From positions 62,001 through 126,000 of the forward strand of contig NZ_JASCXN010000014.1 in NCBI RefSeq assembly GCF_030010625.1: a stretch of 64,000 nucleotides of DNA, read 5' to 3'. Position numbers and translations under genes: made by a program. The notes under the pieces are model-generated. The model was given only the letters and a program-made list of their open reading frames with translations, ran no database searches and was not told the origin of the DNA. This document shows, piece by piece, positions 35,000-44,003 of this stretch. This DNA is from Streptomyces sp. CC208A (GTDB lineage: Bacteria > Actinomycetota > Actinomycetes > Streptomycetales > Streptomycetaceae). Each line of letters begins with the position of its first letter. The stretch's first letter is position 1.

Positions 35000-35551
35000 A
35001 TGTCCAGTTCCGCCCCCGGTTCCGCCCCTGGTGCCGCCTCCGGTCCCGCCGCCGGTTCCGTCCCCGCTCAGGTCACCCCTTCCCGTCGCGGCCGTCGCTC
35101 CTCCACCATGGGCGGCATGCCGCTCAACGACATGCCGTGGTGGCGCTGGCGCGCCAACGTGCGCTCCGCGCTGCACATGCTCTCCGATCCCGGGTTCCAC
35201 CACTCCGTATGGCTCGCGGGCCACGAGGGGTACGGAGACGTCACCGACGCCGTCTACCGGCTCGTCGAGGAAACCTGGCTCGACAACTGGTCCGCGGAGA
35301 AGTACGTCGGCGCGATCTTCCGGGACTCCGGCGAGGCACAGCTCGTGGACGTCGCCGTCCTCAGGGTGCTGCGGATCCTGCACCAGGTCGGCCCCGACGC
35401 GCCCGTCTCCGCCTACCTGGAGCACCCCGGCTGGCCCGAGGCCGTCCAGGCGGCGCGCGAGGCGCACGTCCGGCTCGCGACCGCCGACGGGGACGACCCG
35501 GACGCGCCGCCGCACTCCCTGGAGGCGCTGCGGATCCTCACGCGCGCGTGA
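35000..35551 (+). CDS. Conserved streptomycete hypothetical protein
   Basis: A 183-residue protein. A low-complexity Ser/Ala/Gly/Pro N-terminus (SSSAPGSAPGAASGPAAG) is followed by a conserved core PLNDMPWWRWRANVRSALHM, VTDAVYRLVEETWLDNWSAE and AVLRVLRILHQVGPDAPVSA. The core could start at Met about 37 (MGGMPLNDMP). I recall it as conserved next to purU in streptomycetes. No known domain or function. Confidence 0.75.
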   Translation: MSSSAPGSAPGAASGPAAGSVPAQVTPSRRGRRSSTMGGMPLNDMPWWRWRANVRSALHMLSDPGFHHSVWLAGHEGYGDVTDAVYRLVEETWLDNWSAEKYVGAIFRDSGEAQLVDVAVLRVLRILHQVGPDAPVSAYLEHPGWPEAVQAAREAHVRLATADGDDPDAPPHSLEALRILTRA

Positions 35552-35623
35552 GGATCCGTTCGGGACCGGTCCGGTGGACGGACGGGGTGGGGCGCGGACG
35601 CCGCGGTGTGGCACGCTGTTGCG

Positions 35624-36475
35624 ATGACCGACCAGTACGTCCTCACCATCTCGTGCCCGGACAAGCAGGGCATCGTGCACGCCGTGTCGAGCTACCTCTT
35701 CATCACGGGATGCAACATCGAGGACAGCCAGCAGTTCGGAGACCGTGACACCGGACTCTTCTTCATGCGGGTGCACTTCTCGGCCGAGGCGCCGGTGACC
35801 GTGGAGAAACTGCGGGCGAGCTTCGCGGCGGTGGGCGACTCCTTCCAGATGGACTGGCAGATCCACCGCGCCGACGAGCGCATGCGGGTCGTGCTGATGG
35901 TCTCGAAGTTCGGCCACTGCCTGAACGACCTCCTCTTCCGGTCCCGGATCGGGGCGCTGCCGGTCGAGATCGTCGCCGTCGTCTCCAACCACACCGACTT
36001 CGCCGAGCTCGTCGCCTCGTACGACATCCCCTTCCGCCACATCCCCGTGACGAAGGAGACCAAGCCGGCGGCGGAGGCGGAGCTGCTGGCGCTCGTCGAG
36101 GAGGAGAAGGTCGAACTGGTCGTCCTCGCCCGCTACATGCAGGTCCTCTCCGACGACCTCTGCAAGCGGCTGTCCGGCCGGATCATCAACATCCACCACT
36201 CCTTCCTGCCGAGCTTCAAGGGCGCCAAGCCGTACCACCAGGCGCACGCCCGCGGCGTGAAGCTGATCGGCGCGACGGCGCACTACGTGACGGCGGACCT
36301 CGACGAGGGCCCGATCATCGAGCAGGAGGTCGAGCGGGTGGGCCACGAGGTGACGCCGGAGCAGCTGGTGGCGATCGGCCGCGACGTGGAGTGCCAGGCA
36401 CTGGCCCGCGCCGTGAAGTGGCACGCCGAGCGCCGCATCCTCCTCAACGGCCGCCGCACGGTCGTCTTCGCGTAG
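35624..36475 (+). CDS. purU: Formyltetrahydrofolate deformylase
   Basis: A 283-residue enzyme that hydrolyses 10-formyl-THF to formate and THF, feeding formate to PurT-type purine synthesis and balancing one-carbon pools. The N-terminal ACT domain (YVLTISCPDKQGIVHAVSSY, about 1-85) is followed by the formyl-transferase fold. The active-site Asn, His and Asp are in INIHHSFLPSFKGA, HARGVKLIGATAHYV and TADLDEGPIIEQ. Its length is normal for PurU. It lies 72 bp after the preceding hypothetical and may be co-transcribed with it. Confidence 0.97.
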   Translation: MTDQYVLTISCPDKQGIVHAVSSYLFITGCNIEDSQQFGDRDTGLFFMRVHFSAEAPVTVEKLRASFAAVGDSFQMDWQIHRADERMRVVLMVSKFGHCLNDLLFRSRIGALPVEIVAVVSNHTDFAELVASYDIPFRHIPVTKETKPAAEAELLALVEEEKVELVVLARYMQVLSDDLCKRLSGRIINIHHSFLPSFKGAKPYHQAHARGVKLIGATAHYVTADLDEGPIIEQEVERVGHEVTPEQLVAIGRDVECQALARAVKWHAERRILLNGRRTVVFA

Positions 36476-36547
36476 CCCTGCGGCGGGCCGCGCCCGGGGC
36501 CGCGTCTTCCGTTGCGGGCGCAGCTCACAGGGACGCCGGGCGCGCCC

Positions 36548-37804
36548 CTACAGGCGGCTCAAGGAGGACGCGGCGGAGAGGACGTCGTGGATGGCTTCTC
36601 GGTCGCCGTCTTGGCCGGCCGCCGCTTCCTCGGGGGAGATGTGGCCCGCCACCAGCTGGCAGAACTCGACGCCGTCCATCGCGACCTGCGCCACCGTGTG
36701 CTCCGCGGAGCCGAGCGCCGCGGGGGAGTCGAGGGCGATGTACCAGTGGCCGCCGCCCGCTCCCTCCACCTCCAGGTGCAGGGAGCGGCCCGGCGCGCCC
36801 GCCGTGACGAGCCGGCGGGGCGGGGCCGCGCGGCCGGTGCGGCGGCGGTGGGCGAGGGCCGCCGGGAGGAGCCGCGCCGCCAGGTCGATCATGCCGTGCA
36901 GGTGCGGGCCGCTGGGCGGATCGTAGGGGTACGCCACCGCGTTCGCGATGTCGTCCGCGTGGAGCCAGCATCCGAAGGCCCGCTCCAGGAGCGCGTCCTT
37001 CAGGGGGAGGGCGAAGTCGCCGTACGTGACCGTCAGGTTCGACACCCCGCGGCCCGCGAACGACACCGTCCGGATCAGGGCGTGGCTCTGCTCCCGCCAC
37101 GGCGCCCGCAGTTCCCGGTTCGGCGGCCGGTCGAGGGACCCCCAGAACCGCTCCGTCCGCTCCGTCGGCGTCAGCTCCGGCACGCCGGCGCCGAGCGGGT
37201 CGGCGAGTCCCAGGGCGCCCGCCACCAGGCCGTCGACGGCCAGGAGGTGGCCGATCACCCCGGCGACGGTCGACTTCCGCCGCACCGGCCGGTCGTCCTC
37301 GTACCACTTGAGCCGCACCGGCGCGTGCCACTCCGACTCGCCGATGTCCCGCAGCAGCGCGTCGAGCCGCGCGGTCTCCGCGTCGTACGGCGTCGCCCAC
37401 GCGGGCACCGGGATGCGGGCCGGGCGCCGTCCCAGGCAGTTCTCCAGGACCCGCGAGCGCAGCAGCGGGTCGAGGTCCAGGTCCCGCTCCTCGTGCAGCA
37501 GCGTCACCGCGTCCCGCAGCCGCAGCGCCTCCTCCGCGCACGGCGCGCACGCCGTCAGGTGCTCCTCCACCGCGCGCGTCTCCGCCCCCGAACACGCCGA
37601 CAGTGCCCAGGCCCCGAGGAGGGACTTGAGCACGGTGTGGGAGAGGTCGGGCGGCGGGTCCTCCTCAGGGGCCTCCGGAGGGTCCGCCGGTGGGGGCCTG
37701 CGAGCCGGGGCCGTCAGGTCCGCGTGGTCGTCCGCCGCCTCCCTCGGGCCCGGTATCCACGGGGCGCGTGCGAGGTCCTCGCCCTCGCCGTTCGCCCCGG
37801 TCAC
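36548..37804 (-). CDS. zf-HC2 anti-sigma-like protein with MDMPI domain
   Basis: A 418-residue protein from a GTG that overlaps the sigma-factor stop (GTGA). After a Pro/Ala-rich start, the zf-HC2 region LGAWALSACSGAETRAVEEH, LTACAPCAEEAL (H-X3-C-X2-C, about 75-95) marks a ZAS-type anti-sigma factor. The rest is a mycothiol maleylpyruvate isomerase/DinB-like helical domain (RLDALLRDIGESEWHAPVRL, GVIGHLLAVDGLVAGALG) and its C-terminal companion. No membrane span is present, so it is probably a cytosolic redox- or thiol-responsive inhibitor of the ECF sigma encoded upstream. Confidence 0.85.
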   Translation of the reverse strand: MTGANGEGEDLARAPWIPGPREAADDHADLTAPARRPPPADPPEAPEEDPPPDLSHTVLKSLLGAWALSACSGAETRAVEEHLTACAPCAEEALRLRDAVTLLHEERDLDLDPLLRSRVLENCLGRRPARIPVPAWATPYDAETARLDALLRDIGESEWHAPVRLKWYEDDRPVRRKSTVAGVIGHLLAVDGLVAGALGLADPLGAGVPELTPTERTERFWGSLDRPPNRELRAPWREQSHALIRTVSFAGRGVSNLTVTYGDFALPLKDALLERAFGCWLHADDIANAVAYPYDPPSGPHLHGMIDLAARLLPAALAHRRRTGRAAPPRRLVTAGAPGRSLHLEVEGAGGGHWYIALDSPAALGSAEHTVAQVAMDGVEFCQLVAGHISPEEAAAGQDGDREAIHDVLSAASSLSRL

Positions 37805-38379
37805 AGAACACGTCCGTAGCCGCCCGGCGGAGCGTCCAGCGGGCGGGTGCGGGCCGTGGACAGGAGCTGGAGGCCGAGCCGCAGCCGACGCCGGGCCTCC
37901 TCGTGGCTGATCGCCAGGTCGGCGGCGGTCTGGCGGTAGTCCCGCCGCTGGAAGTACGCCAGTTCGAGCGCCTTGCGGAGCGGGGCCGGCATGGAGGTGA
38001 CGATGTAGTCGGCGCGGGCCGCGACCGAGGCCCGCCGTACCTTCGCCTCCAGCTCCTCCGCCGAGCCGACGCCGGTCTCCGCGTACGCCGTCGCCTCGGC
38101 CTCCCGCAGCCGGTGCACGGCCTGGCGCTGGGCCAGCCGGGCCACCCAGGAGCGCAGGCTGCCCTGCCGGGGGTCGTACGTCTCGGGGTTCTCCCAGATG
38201 TGGCCGAAGACCTCCCGGGTGACCTGGTCGGCCGCCTGGTCGTCGTCGAGGATCCGGTGGGCGAGGCTGTGCACCAGGGAGGCGAAGCGGTCGTACAGCT
38301 CGCCGAGGGCGGCGGCCTCACCGCGTGCGAGCCGCTGCTGCATCCTGCGGTCCCAGCGCGGTGGTGTGTCGTTCGCCAT
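37801..38379 (-). CDS. ECF-type RNA polymerase sigma factor
   Basis: A 192-residue sigma factor; GGAGGG precedes the ATG at 38379. Region 2 is LGELYDRFASLVHSLAHRIL, DDDQAADQVTREVFGHIWEN. Region 4 is LRKALELAYFQRRDYRQTAA and DLAISHEEARRRLRLGLQLL. It overlaps the zf-HC2 anti-sigma gene. Sigma factors paired with MDMPI-type anti-sigmas in actinobacteria often answer thiol or envelope stress. The target promoters are unknown. Confidence 0.93.
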   Translation of the reverse strand: MANDTPPRWDRRMQQRLARGEAAALGELYDRFASLVHSLAHRILDDDQAADQVTREVFGHIWENPETYDPRQGSLRSWVARLAQRQAVHRLREAEATAYAETGVGSAEELEAKVRRASVAARADYIVTSMPAPLRKALELAYFQRRDYRQTAADLAISHEEARRRLRLGLQLLSTARTRPLDAPPGGYGRVL

Positions 38380-38573
38380 TCGAGCCCTCCGCCTTCCGTT
38401 TCCGCGCCTCACCCGATCTCGGTCCCCGTCCGGAACTCCAAAGTAATGCGAGCCGCCGACGGCGCACGCTTGTTTGCCGCAACTTCGCCCTTGACACCAG
38501 GACGGATGGTAAGGAAAGCGTCATCCCTCGCCCGGGGGGTTTCGTCCCGGCGGGCCGGGGCAGGCGCCCGTCC

Positions 38574-39029
38574 GTGACGACGATCGAGGCCGACGAGGCG
38601 GACCGCGGCGGATGGACGGTGCTGCGCCTGCGCGGTGAGCTGGACCTGGTGACCTCCCCACAGATAAGGCGACGGGTCCATGACGCCGTCGCCGTCGGCC
38701 GGCACGACCTCGTCGTCGATCTCTCCGGGGTCCGGTTCTGCGACTCCAGCGGGGTCGGCGTGCTCGTCGCCGCCCGCCGGCTGCTGCGCTCCTGCGGCGG
38801 GCGGCTGCGCCTGGTCCTGCCCGAGCCGGAGGAGTCGCAGGGCCATGTGACGCGGGTCTTCACCGCGCTCGGCGTGACCCGCCTCTTCGACGTGTACGAG
38901 GACGTCCCGGCGGCCCTCGCGGGCGAGTCGCCCGTGATCCCGGCCCCCAGGGCGACCGAGGGGCCGGCCGTCAGTCCGCCGCCGGCCCCGTCGGCCCCGT
39001 CCTCTTCGTTTCCCCGAACCGCTCCCTGA
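38574..39029 (+). CDS. STAS-domain anti-sigma factor antagonist
   Basis: About 151 residues from the GTG at 38574 (VTTIEADEADRGGWTVLRLR). A STAS fold is shown by RGELDLVTSPQIRRRVHDAV and LVVDLSGVRFCDSSGVGVLV; Ser in CDSSGVG is the usual phosphorylation site that an HATPase kinase switches. A Pro/Ser-rich tail follows about residue 125. It would bind anti-sigma HATPase proteins of the type encoded at 46337 and 62849. Its 3' end overlaps the acyl-CoA ligase gene by about 59 bp in convergent orientation. Confidence 0.85.
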   Translation: MTTIEADEADRGGWTVLRLRGELDLVTSPQIRRRVHDAVAVGRHDLVVDLSGVRFCDSSGVGVLVAARRLLRSCGGRLRLVLPEPEESQGHVTRVFTALGVTRLFDVYEDVPAALAGESPVIPAPRATEGPAVSPPPAPSAPSSSFPRTAP

Positions 39030-40545
39030 GCTTGTACTTGAGGACCTTCCGCAGCGTCTCGTTGCGCGGCAGGGCCTCCACCACCTCAAGCTGCTCCGGC
39101 AGCTTGTGGACGGAGAGCCCGGCCGCGCGGAGGAAAGCGGTCAGCCCCTCCAAGGTCAGCGGCTCCGCGCCCTCGGGCTGTTCGACGACGGCGCAGACCC
39201 GCTCGCCGCGTTCGGCGTCCGGGAGGCCGATGACGGCGGCGTCGCCGACGGCCGGGTGCCCGTGGAGGAGGTCCTCGATCTCCTTGGCCGAGATGTTCTC
39301 CCCTTTGCGGATGATGATGTCCTTCACACGACCGGTCAGGACGAGGTGCCCGCTCGGCGTCAGGTGCCCGAGGTCGCCGGTGACGAGGAAGCCGTCCTCG
39401 TCGAAGGCGGCGGCGGTCTGCTCCGGGTCGAGGTAGCCGCGGCAGACGGCCTCGCCCCGGAGCCGTATCCCGCCGTCGTCGGCGATCCGGATCTCCATGC
39501 CCGCGGGCGGCCGGCCCTCGGTGGTGGCGAGGTTCTCGGCGGTGTCCTCCGGGTCGCCCATGGTGATCATGGGGACCTCGGTCATACCGTAGCCGTGGGT
39601 GAGCTGACAGCCCAGCTCCTTGCGCACCGCGTGGTAGACCTCGGGCGGCTTGGGCGCCCCGCCGCCCGCGAGGAGCCGCAGGGTGGGGATGACCGGTTCG
39701 CCGGGGTTCTTGCGCTGCTCGGCGAGGAACATCGAGTAGAAGGCGGTGGAGCCGCCGGCGACGGTGACCCCGTGCCGCCGGTACTCGGCCAGCGACTCCG
39801 GCAGCGCGAACTGCTCCAGCAGCACGGCGGGGAAGCCGTAGAGCAGCAGCATCACCGTGTAGTCGGGCCCGGCGATGTGCGCGTACGGGAAGGCCATCGA
39901 GCCGACGTCGGCGGCGGTGGGGCGCAGCGCGTGGGCGAGGCAGGAACCGCCCGCGAGGAGCGAACGGTCGGTGTGCAGGACGCCCTTGGGGTCGGAGGTG
40001 GTGCCGGAGGTCCAGTAGATCCAGCGGACGTCGGTGCCGGAGGAGGGCGGCGGGGGGAGGGCGGCCGGGTCGCCGTCGGGCAGGTCCTCGGGGGCGTACG
40101 CCTCGAAGATCCCCCGCGCGCCGAGCCGCCGGGCCATCTCCGTGTGGTCGAAGCCGCGCCAGACCCCCGGCACCGCGAAGAACCCGGCCCGGGACTCGCG
40201 CAGCGCGAAGCCGACCTCCTTGTCCCGGTAGAAGGGGATGACGGGGCTCTGGACGGCGCCGAGACGGGCGAGCGCGAAGGAGAGCACGGCGGTCTCGATC
40301 CGGGTCGGCAGCTGCCAGGCGACGAGGGCGCCGGGCCGGACGCCCCTGGCGTACAGCCCGGCGGCGCACCGCTCGGCGCGCTCGCGCAGACCGCCGAAGG
40401 TGAGGACGCGGTCCTCCTGGAGGAGGACGGGCCGGTCGGGTGTGAGGGCGGCGCGGCGCTCGACGAGCTCCCAGAGGGTGCGGGACTCGCCCAGTTCCAG
40501 GGCCTGAGCCAGGGCCTGCGCCTGTTCGGTTTCGGTCGCGGTCAC
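38971..40545 (-). CDS. Acyl-CoA synthetase (AMP-forming, class I adenylate-forming)
   Basis: A 524-residue ligase that activates a carboxylic acid to its CoA thioester via an acyl-AMP. Motifs: P-loop WIYWTSGTTSDPKGV, LTHGYGMTEVPM, the hinge VTGDLGHLTPSGHLVLTGR and the C-terminal lysine region PRNETLRKVLKYKLRE. It resembles cyclohexanecarboxylate- or medium-chain acyl-CoA ligases. ATG 40557 abuts the operator and has no ribosome site, whereas GGAGG at 40550-40554 fits the GTG at 40545, so that start is preferred. Its promoter carries a perfect copy of the shared operator. It is presumably the entry step of the pathway encoded to the right. Confidence 0.92.
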   Translation of the reverse strand: MTATETEQAQALAQALELGESRTLWELVERRAALTPDRPVLLQEDRVLTFGGLRERAERCAAGLYARGVRPGALVAWQLPTRIETAVLSFALARLGAVQSPVIPFYRDKEVGFALRESRAGFFAVPGVWRGFDHTEMARRLGARGIFEAYAPEDLPDGDPAALPPPPSSGTDVRWIYWTSGTTSDPKGVLHTDRSLLAGGSCLAHALRPTAADVGSMAFPYAHIAGPDYTVMLLLYGFPAVLLEQFALPESLAEYRRHGVTVAGGSTAFYSMFLAEQRKNPGEPVIPTLRLLAGGGAPKPPEVYHAVRKELGCQLTHGYGMTEVPMITMGDPEDTAENLATTEGRPPAGMEIRIADDGGIRLRGEAVCRGYLDPEQTAAAFDEDGFLVTGDLGHLTPSGHLVLTGRVKDIIIRKGENISAKEIEDLLHGHPAVGDAAVIGLPDAERGERVCAVVEQPEGAEPLTLEGLTAFLRAAGLSVHKLPEQLEVVEALPRNETLRKVLKYKLRERFGETKRTGPTGPAAD

Positions 40546-40559
40546 CAGGGCCTCCATTG

Positions 40560-40574
40560 CTGACGAAGCGTCAG
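40560..40574. promoter_or_regulatory. Shared operator, copy 1 (acyl-CoA ligase)
   Basis: CTGACG-AAG-CGTCAG is a perfect 15-bp palindrome immediately upstream of the acyl-CoA ligase gene, just downstream of a TACGCT -10-like box on the minus strand. The same motif recurs at five more promoter regions up to 58.6 kb. Confidence 0.8.
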
Positions 40575-40638
40575 ATCGTGCGGAGAGCGTAGAGGGGCGG
40601 TCCTTGTCGGTCCAGACCCTCGGGGCTAGCGTCTCTGA

Positions 40639-42639
40639 TCAGCTGCGTGATCCCTTGTGAACCGTCGGGTCCGGTACGGGTTCTGTCCACCTGGGTGGGG
40701 AGGCGTGGGCGTGGAGGTGGAATCCGGCGCCCAGGGCTGCTCCTCGTGGCCGGTGTCGGCGGGTGGTGGGTGTGCTGATCGTGGCCACGTCCTGGTGCCG
40801 GTCGGCTGCGCGGGGCAGTCGAGACCGGTCCGTCGGTGCGTGTCCCTCCGGACGCCGGCCGGCGGGGCCGCATGAGGGGCCCGCCGGGGAGGGAGCCCCG
40901 CGTCGCCTGGGCGCGGGGCGGTGGGTGCGCGGCCGGGTCGGGCCGGTCTTGGACCGGCCCGACCCGGCGGTTCTCGGGGTGGTGGTGAGGACGGCTGCGG
41001 TTTCGAGCCGGTCGACCACCGTGCGGATCACCATGATGCCGCTGGTGCGGTCGGTGGTGGTCTTGGTCTGGTGGGTCAGGCCGCGGGCGGCGATGCGGCG
41101 CCAGGCGCCCTGGTCCCGGTCGCCCTGCCACCCGCAGCCGGGCTGGGGGCAGAGGGCCCATTTCCAGCCCGGCACGGTGGGCCGGTCGGGGGCCTTGCGG
41201 TGCCGCAGCGGGGCCAGGCAGTGCGGGCAGTGCTTCGAGGTGTTCCTGGCGGGGACGGTGACCACGGCGATCCCCGCCTCGGCGGCCAGGTGCCGCATCC
41301 GGTCGGCGATCTTCCCGCGCACGGTCTGCGAGAGGCGGGTGTTGTGGGTGCGGCCCATGCCGCCGGCTTCCAGGGACCTGAGGTCTTCCAGGTAGATGAC
41401 CGTGGCCCCGGCCGCGACGGCCTGGTCCACGGCCCAGCGGGCCGCACCCCAGGCGAGGGCGTCGTTGAGGTGCGAGCGCCGCTGCGACACCCGCCGGGTC
41501 TCCTCGGCCAGCACCGCGTGCCTGGCGTCCAGGGCGGGGTCGGCGAGCCGGGTGTAGTGGCCGGTCTTGGCGTTGAGGTGCTCGCTGGTGCGGCGCAGCC
41601 GGTGCTGTTTGGCCAGGACCCCGGCGGCCCGGAACTGGGCGCCGGCGCCGAGGGCGGTGAGGGTGCCGTCGGCGTGCAGCCGGACCGCGCCCGCACTGAG
41701 CAGGGTGTTGAGGCCCCAGTCCACCCCGAGTGCCACGGTGTGGCCGGTGCGCTTCGTCTTGGGCACGGGGTGGGTGAAGGCCAGATCGGCGCGGACTCTC
41801 CCTCCGGTGGGGCGCAGGGTGGGCAGGTGGAGGACCGCGTCCGCCGGGATGGTGGACGGCAGCGCGATGGGGCAGGCCACCCAGGTCCAGTCCGCGTAGC
41901 TGCGCGGGTCGGGGCGCACGGGCAGCTGAAGGCGCAGCAGCGCCCGGCGCCTGTCGTCGGAGCGTTCGAGGGCGGCCTGCTGGCCGTCGCACGCGGAAAG
42001 AAGCAGCATCCGCGCCGCACCCGGCGAGGGTTCCAGCTCGAACACACCGGCCGGAAGACGCCCGTGCTGGCGCGCGTACGCGGCGACCTGCCGGGTGCGA
42101 GAGCGGATCACGCCGGAGGGCAGGTGCTCCCCGCCGGGGATCGCGGCGCGTACCTGGTCCCACTCCTCGCGGGTGCGTTTGTCCGGGGCGGCGGGCCAGG
42201 CCGCAAGCACCCCGGCCACCAGATCGGCGCGCCATTTCACCGACCGCAGGACCCGGCCCGCCTGCTCCTGGGCCATCCGCACGATCCGGTCGTTCACCCG
42301 CACCCCGCCCGGCGGGGCCACACTCCAGCCCAGGCGCCGCAGCGCCATCCACGCCTGCGACGGCAGGCTGCGTCCGCCACCGTCCACGCCGGAGGCCAGC
42401 GCATCGACGTCGGCGGCGTTCCAGTGCCCGGACAGCAGCGCACCGGTCATCCCGGTCACCAGGTCGGCGCACCAGCCGACCCGCTCGGTGAGAACGGCCG
42501 CGGTGAGGACCTCCCCGGTCTTCTCGTCCACACCCGCCCGGAGCAGGACGGGTGCGCAGGCGGTACGGGCAGACTCCCCCGCGCCCAGCGGCAGCCTCCG
42601 GCCCACCGGCACCCCTCCCCTCACTCCTGGTGCTGTCAT
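40639..42639 (-). CDS. Second solitary long TnpB-like nuclease
   Basis: A 666-residue TnpB-type protein, different in sequence from the one at 3385 and from the IS605 TnpB. The RuvC aspartate is in TVALGVDWGLNTLLSAG, the glutamate in ATVIYLEDLRSLEAG, a zinc ribbon in HCPHCLAPL and CPQPGCGW, and the final aspartate in GDRDQGAWRRIAARG, so the active site looks complete. About 125 residues after that are Pro/Arg-rich and encoded by strongly folded DNA, probably overlapping a guide RNA. GGGGAGG fits a GTG start at 42606 better than the ATG at 42639. There is no tnpA nearby. It sits between two divergent, operator-controlled catabolic genes. Confidence 0.8.
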   Translation of the reverse strand: MTAPGVRGGVPVGRRLPLGAGESARTACAPVLLRAGVDEKTGEVLTAAVLTERVGWCADLVTGMTGALLSGHWNAADVDALASGVDGGGRSLPSQAWMALRRLGWSVAPPGGVRVNDRIVRMAQEQAGRVLRSVKWRADLVAGVLAAWPAAPDKRTREEWDQVRAAIPGGEHLPSGVIRSRTRQVAAYARQHGRLPAGVFELEPSPGAARMLLLSACDGQQAALERSDDRRRALLRLQLPVRPDPRSYADWTWVACPIALPSTIPADAVLHLPTLRPTGGRVRADLAFTHPVPKTKRTGHTVALGVDWGLNTLLSAGAVRLHADGTLTALGAGAQFRAAGVLAKQHRLRRTSEHLNAKTGHYTRLADPALDARHAVLAEETRRVSQRRSHLNDALAWGAARWAVDQAVAAGATVIYLEDLRSLEAGGMGRTHNTRLSQTVRGKIADRMRHLAAEAGIAVVTVPARNTSKHCPHCLAPLRHRKAPDRPTVPGWKWALCPQPGCGWQGDRDQGAWRRIAARGLTHQTKTTTDRTSGIMVIRTVVDRLETAAVLTTTPRTAGSGRSKTGPTRPRTHRPAPRRRGAPSPAGPSCGPAGRRPEGHAPTDRSRLPRAADRHQDVATISTPTTRRHRPRGAALGAGFHLHAHASPPRWTEPVPDPTVHKGSRS
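40932..40968. repeat. Perfect 17-bp hairpin in the 3' part of the TnpB-like gene
   Basis: GCCGGGTCGGGCCGGTC (40932-40948) and GACCGGCCCGACCCGGC (40952-40968) are exact complements around TTG. On the minus strand it follows the nuclease core and precedes the stop by about 290 bp. It could be a guide-RNA scaffold stem or a terminator. Confidence 0.7.
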
Positions 42640-42770
42640 CCGATCAACGACACCACCACAGAAAGGTCACGCGTACGGCCAGCGAACCCGTGAGCGAACT
42701 GAAAGTGACGGCTCATTAGGCAAGCACTACCGGCACCCGGGGAAACGCGTTAGCTTGACTCCATCAGGAT

Positions 42771-42785
42771 CTGACGATCCATCAG
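42771..42785. promoter_or_regulatory. Shared operator, copy 2 (amidohydrolase operon)
   Basis: CTGACG-ATC-CATCAG, with flanking AT extending the palindrome to ATCTGA...TCAGAT (42769-42787). It ends 15 bp before the amidohydrolase ATG, with TTGACT at 42755-42760 just upstream as a possible -35. Confidence 0.78.
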
Positions 42786-42800
42786 ATAAGTGGAGGGGTC

Positions 42801-44003
42801 ATGACCGAACTGCCCCGCATCATCAGCGTCGACGACCACGTGATCGAGCCCGCCCACCTGTTCGACACCTGGCTGCCCGCGAAGTACCGCGACCGGGGAC
42901 CCAAGCCCCTCACCGCCGGGATCGGGCAGCTCGCCTACGTCGGCGGGAAGTACCGGATCACCATGGACCCGGACGGGCCCCCGACCGACTGGTGGATCTA
43001 CGAGGACCTCAGGTTCCCGTACAAGCGGAACATCGCCGCCGTCGGCTTCGACCGGGACGACATGACCCTGGAGGGCATCACCCGCGAGGAGATGCGGCGC
43101 GGCTGCTGGGACCCCAAGGCGCGCCTCGCCGACATGGACCTCAACCACGTCGAGGCGTCCCTCTGCTTCCCGACCTTCCCGCGCTTCTGCGGGCAGACCT
43201 TCGCCGAGGCCGAGGACAAGGAGGTCGCCCTCGCGTGCGTGCGCGCGTACAACGACTGGATGGTGGAGGAGTGGTGCGGCGACAGCGGCGGCCGGCTCAT
43301 CCCGCTCTGCATCATCCCGCTCTGGGACATCGGCCTCGCCGTCGCCGAGATCCGGCGGAACGCCGCCCGCGGGGTGAAGGCCGTGACCTTCTCCGAGATC
43401 CCCACCCACCTCGGCCTTCCGTCGATCCACTCCGGCTACTGGGACCCGTTCTTCGCCGTCTGCCAGGAGACCGGCACGGTCGTCAACATGCACATCGGCT
43501 CCAGCAGCCAGATGCCGGCCGCGTCCCCCGACGCCCCGCCCGCCGTCCAGGCCAGCCTCAGCTTCAACAACGCGATGGCCTCGATGATGGACTTCCTCTT
43601 CTCCGGGGTCCTGGTCAGGTTCCCCCGGCTCAAGCTCGCCTACAGCGAGGGCCAGATGGGGTGGATCCCGTACGCCCTCGAACGCGCCGACGACGTGTGG
43701 GAGGAGCACCGCGCGTGGGGCGGGGTCCGCGACCTGATCCCCGAGCCGCCGTCGACGTACTACTACCGGCAGATCTTCTGCTGCTTCTTCCGCGACAAGC
43801 ACGGCATCGCGTCCCTGGACGTCGTCGGCCGGGACAACGCCACCTTCGAGACCGACTACCCGCACGTCGACTCGACCTTCCCGCACACCAGGGAGGTCGC
43901 CCTCGACCACGTCCAGGGCCTCGACGACGAGACCGTCTACAAGCTGATGCGCGGCAACGCCATCCGGATGCTCGACCTCGACCTCGACCGGGGCATCGTC
44001 TGA
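42801..44003 (+). CDS. Amidohydrolase-superfamily metal hydrolase or decarboxylase
   Basis: A 400-residue TIM-barrel enzyme of the amidohydrolase_2 (ACMSD-like) group. The N-terminus IISVDDHVIEPAHLFDTWLP carries the short form of the metal motif (DHVxEP). HLGLPSIHSGYWDPFFAVCQ, TVVNMHIGSSSQMPA and the final ENATFETDYPHVDSTFPHTR region supply the remaining His and Asp ligands. GGAGGGG precedes ATG 42801. It is the first gene of an operon: its TGA overlaps the ATG of an acyl-CoA dehydrogenase. Such enzymes hydrolyse or decarboxylate ring-derived acids; the substrate is not known. Confidence 0.9.
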   Translation: MTELPRIISVDDHVIEPAHLFDTWLPAKYRDRGPKPLTAGIGQLAYVGGKYRITMDPDGPPTDWWIYEDLRFPYKRNIAAVGFDRDDMTLEGITREEMRRGCWDPKARLADMDLNHVEASLCFPTFPRFCGQTFAEAEDKEVALACVRAYNDWMVEEWCGDSGGRLIPLCIIPLWDIGLAVAEIRRNAARGVKAVTFSEIPTHLGLPSIHSGYWDPFFAVCQETGTVVNMHIGSSSQMPAASPDAPPAVQASLSFNNAMASMMDFLFSGVLVRFPRLKLAYSEGQMGWIPYALERADDVWEEHRAWGGVRDLIPEPPSTYYYRQIFCCFFRDKHGIASLDVVGRDNATFETDYPHVDSTFPHTREVALDHVQGLDDETVYKLMRGNAIRMLDLDLDRGIV

